This document shows, in pieces, positions 7,188-8,867 of a DNA stretch of 8,867 nucleotides. Each line of letters starts with the position of its first letter. Positions within the stretch are counted from its first letter, which is position 1. Location: positions 1 to 8,867 of the forward strand of contig JACKPQ010000011.1 in NCBI GenBank assembly GCA_024233435.1, written 5' to 3'. Source of the stretch: Chlamydiales bacterium. GTDB lineage: Bacteria; Chlamydiota; Chlamydiia; Chlamydiales; JACKPQ01. Below the pieces are notes generated by a model, which saw only the letters and a program-made list of their open reading frames with translations, was not told the DNA's origin and ran no database searches. The translations under genes were made by a program, and so were the position numbers.

Positions 7188-7210
7188 GACTTCCGCTAAA
7201 TTAGTATTTC
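7182..7210 (+). promoter_or_regulatory. Candidate promoter of the aspartokinase gene
   Basis: On the plus strand the same palindromic TTGCAA (7182-7187) is followed after 17 nt by TATTTC (7205-7210; 3 of 6 to TATAAT). A start near 7217 would give a leader of only about 10 nt, holding AGGA (7220-7223) just upstream of the ATG at 7227. The match is weak; the value of the call is that any promoter for this gene must lie in this short gap unless it lies within rpsA. Confidence 0.22.
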
Positions 7211-7226
7211 GGACACAATAGGATCT

Positions 7227-7949
7227 ATGACAACCTATGTTTTGAAATTTGGCGGAGCGGCTCTAGCTAACATCGAGCAGATTGAGCGGGTGGCCGATAT
7301 TACGGCCGCACATGCTGCGGAATCGGAGCATCTCATCGTTGTTGTGAGTGCGATGGGGGATATGACAGACCAGCTCCTTTCTATGGCTCATTCAGTCCAT
7401 CCAGACCCACCAAAACGCGAGCAGGACATGCTCATTTCTGTTGGCGAGCGCATCAGCATGGCTCTTCTTGCCATGGCCCTTCACAAGCGTTCGGTTAAGG
7501 CTATTAGCCTAACTGGCAGCCAATCTGGGGTGATCACCTGTACTCGCCACGGTGAGGCTGATATCCTAGAAGTACGGCCCATTCGCGTGCAAAAGCACCT
7601 CGATGAGGGCAATGTCGTGATTGTGGCCGGCTTCCAAGGCGTTAGCGCAGACAAGGAGATTACAACCCTTGGCCGAGGCGGCTCTGATACCAGCGCCGTT
7701 GCGCTTGGAGCGGCTCTAAACGCCAAGGAAATTATTTTCTATAAAGATGTGTTAGGCATTTATGATGCTGACCCAGAAACTTCACCAGGAGCCCAGCTTC
7801 TGTCCCATCTGACATATGCCCAAGCCTTGCCTCTTTGCGATTCAGGTGGGGTGATCGCTCCAAGGGCTATTCGCCTCGCTGAAAAACACGGCATGCCTCT
7901 TCGCGTTCGCTCATTCGTTGAACCTGGATCTGGCACTTGCGTTTCTTAG
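7227..7949 (+). CDS. Aspartate kinase catalytic domain, lacking ACT regulatory domains
   Basis: Aspartokinase phosphorylates L-aspartate, the first step toward diaminopimelate, lysine, threonine and methionine. The 240-residue product carries the family signatures: KFGG at 7-10, SAMGDMTDQL at 41-50, GERIS at 73-77 and TLGRGGSDTSAVAL at 147-160. YKDVLGIYDADP follows at 172-183. The usual TDV threonine is lysine here (residue 173). The protein ends at VRSFVEPGSGTCVS, just where the two C-terminal ACT domains of ordinary LysC (about 400-450 aa) would begin. It is therefore catalytic-only and unlikely to be feedback-inhibited by lysine or threonine in the usual way. AGGA sits 3 nt before the ATG. 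Sampled lines run at about 52-60% GC against 40-43% in infB and rpsA, which may mean a separate origin. It is transcribed away from rpsA and toward the TPR gene. Another amino-acid kinase activity is possible but less likely, so I leave the symbol blank. Confidence 0.85.
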   Translation: MTTYVLKFGGAALANIEQIERVADITAAHAAESEHLIVVVSAMGDMTDQLLSMAHSVHPDPPKREQDMLISVGERISMALLAMALHKRSVKAISLTGSQSGVITCTRHGEADILEVRPIRVQKHLDEGNVVIVAGFQGVSADKEITTLGRGGSDTSAVALGAALNAKEIIFYKDVLGIYDADPETSPGAQLLSHLTYAQALPLCDSGGVIAPRAIRLAEKHGMPLRVRSFVEPGSGTCVS

Positions 7950-7969
7950 ACACCCAAAGAATCTTTGAC

Positions 7970-8867
7970 TTAAGCGGGGTTTCTTGGGGCAGTTAATGAA
8001 TTAATAGCTAACTCAAGCTGAAGGGAAGCAATACTCAGGCCATACTGCTTTAATGTATTCGTAGCTTTTAGGGATATCTCTGACGCGTTGACGCCTTCCG
8101 CTTCAAACAAAGTTCTAAAGGGTTCCAGTCCCTGCTTAAATGCCAAAAAGGTCGACTGTTTTGCATCAATTTGGCGCATGGCGTGTTCCTTTATAATAAG
8201 TGTATGAAGCACTAGAATTCTTAAGGGGTCATACAAAATGATTGCTTCTGGAGGTATACTATTTTCACAAAACTGTAGAGCTATATTGGAATGCTCTAAA
8301 GCCTGTTGGCTATTCTTTAATTTTAATTGGATACAACCTATAAGGGAATGAAGGGCTGCTTTAAGACGGTTATGACGATCTTCATGTAAATTTTTAAAAA
8401 CGGAGAGGCCGCTCTCTGAGGATTTTAATGCAGTTGTATCGTTACCCAAACAGAGTTGAACTTTGGCAATAAAACATTGGCATTCTGCCCCATATGGGTT
8501 AGGTTCTCCGTTCAATAACGCGCTAATATCAAGGGCTTTTTGAAAGTGTAGTAAAGCTTCGTTCATTCTATTCAGAGCGTATAAGGCGCTGCCAATGTTA
8601 AAGCAACAATCTGCCACATATCTGTTACTTTCTCCATATAGCGACGCATAGATGGACCAAGCTTCTTTGAACTTCTCTACAGCAGATTCTGCGTTACCAG
8701 AATTTAACTGATCCACTCCCTCATTGTAGGATCTTTCAGCTAAGCTAGATCTTTCGAAATCAATAGATGCAGCCTGCCTCACTCTCTCATCGTTGTATCT
8801 TTTAGCTTGGCTATCTATAAAGTTTGCTATGTGGGGAATTGCCCTGTAAGCGATTGCTGCGATTGCT
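7970..8867 (-). CDS. TPR-repeat protein, 5' end beyond the window
   Basis: A minus-strand frame ends with TAA at 7970-7972 and stays open to the right edge, at least 298 residues. A GTG at 8782 gives a 270-residue version, but reading on upstream gives 28 more codons with no stop and no ATG, so the true start is probably outside. Numbered from that GTG, TPR-like helix pairs lie at about 18-51 (SYNEGVDQLNSGNAESAVEK), 55-95 (NIGSALYALNRMNEALLHFQ), 97-135 and 139-178. Repeats 1 and 2 end in YASLYGES and SALLNGEP, the long kinesin-light-chain type repeat. Further helices follow to the end. The visible upstream part contains an Ala/Ile-rich run, AIAAIAYRAIPHIANFI. TPR arrays bind protein partners; none can be named. 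The gene converges on the aspartokinase with 20 nt between stop codons. Confidence 0.75.
   Translation of the reverse strand, partial: AIAAIAYRAIPHIANFIDSQAKRYNDERVRQAASIDFERSSLAERSYNEGVDQLNSGNAESAVEKFKEAWSIYASLYGESNRYVADCCFNIGSALYALNRMNEALLHFQKALDISALLNGEPNPYGAECQCFIAKVQLCLGNDTTALKSSESGLSVFKNLHEDRHNRLKAALHSLIGCIQLKLKNSQQALEHSNIALQFCENSIPPEAIILYDPLRILVLHTLIIKEHAMRQIDAKQSTFLAFKQGLEPFRTLFEAEGVNASEISLKATNTLKQYGLSIASLQLELAINSLTAPRNPA

Noticed and set aside
7953..7988. A possible bidirectional terminator between the convergent aspartokinase and TPR genes (CCCAAAGAA versus TTTCTTGGG).
   Set aside because: Only five clean base pairs form before a mismatch, the loop is long, there is no T-tract, and the right arm lies inside the TPR coding end.

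Overview
The window looks like chromosome from a member of the Chlamydiae, probably a lineage outside Chlamydiaceae. The main argument is gene order. A tight minus-strand cluster reads rpsA, nusA, infB, rbfA, truB, ribF, which I recall as the chlamydial arrangement. Most other bacteria have rimP-nusA-infB-rbfA-truB-rpsO, and here rimP and rpsO are absent and ribosomal protein S1 heads the run. In Chlamydia I recall trxB lying beyond rpsA; here an aspartokinase-like gene lies there instead. By eye the operon is about 40-45% GC. No species can be named from sequence alone.

Layout, left to right. Positions 1-92 hold the 5' end of a minus-strand gene running off the left edge. It has a Ser/Thr-rich N-terminus and a very good sigma70-type promoter (TTGATT, 17 nt, TATAAT). 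Positions 174-7120 are one compact six-gene minus-strand operon. Its junctions run from a 20-nt overlap to a 3-nt gap, so the genes are almost certainly co-transcribed and translationally coupled. Positions 7121-7226 form a short divergent promoter region. Positions 7227-7949 (+) encode a catalytic-domain-only aspartokinase. Positions 7970-8867 (-) carry a convergent TPR-repeat protein whose reading frame stays open to the right edge, so its true start is outside the window.

Function. The operon joins initiation and mRNA binding (S1, IF-2), transcription elongation and antitermination (NusA), 30S maturation (RbfA), tRNA psi55 formation (TruB) and flavin cofactor synthesis (RibF). RibF stops after its FMN adenylyltransferase domain and lacks the riboflavin kinase half. 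The aspartokinase likewise stops before its ACT regulatory domains. I see no mobile element, CRISPR array, tRNA or rRNA, and no clear new multi-gene system. The items most worth a second look are the truncated RibF, the ACT-less aspartokinase, the promoter-equipped left-edge gene, and the nusA/infB pair separated by only one in-frame stop codon.
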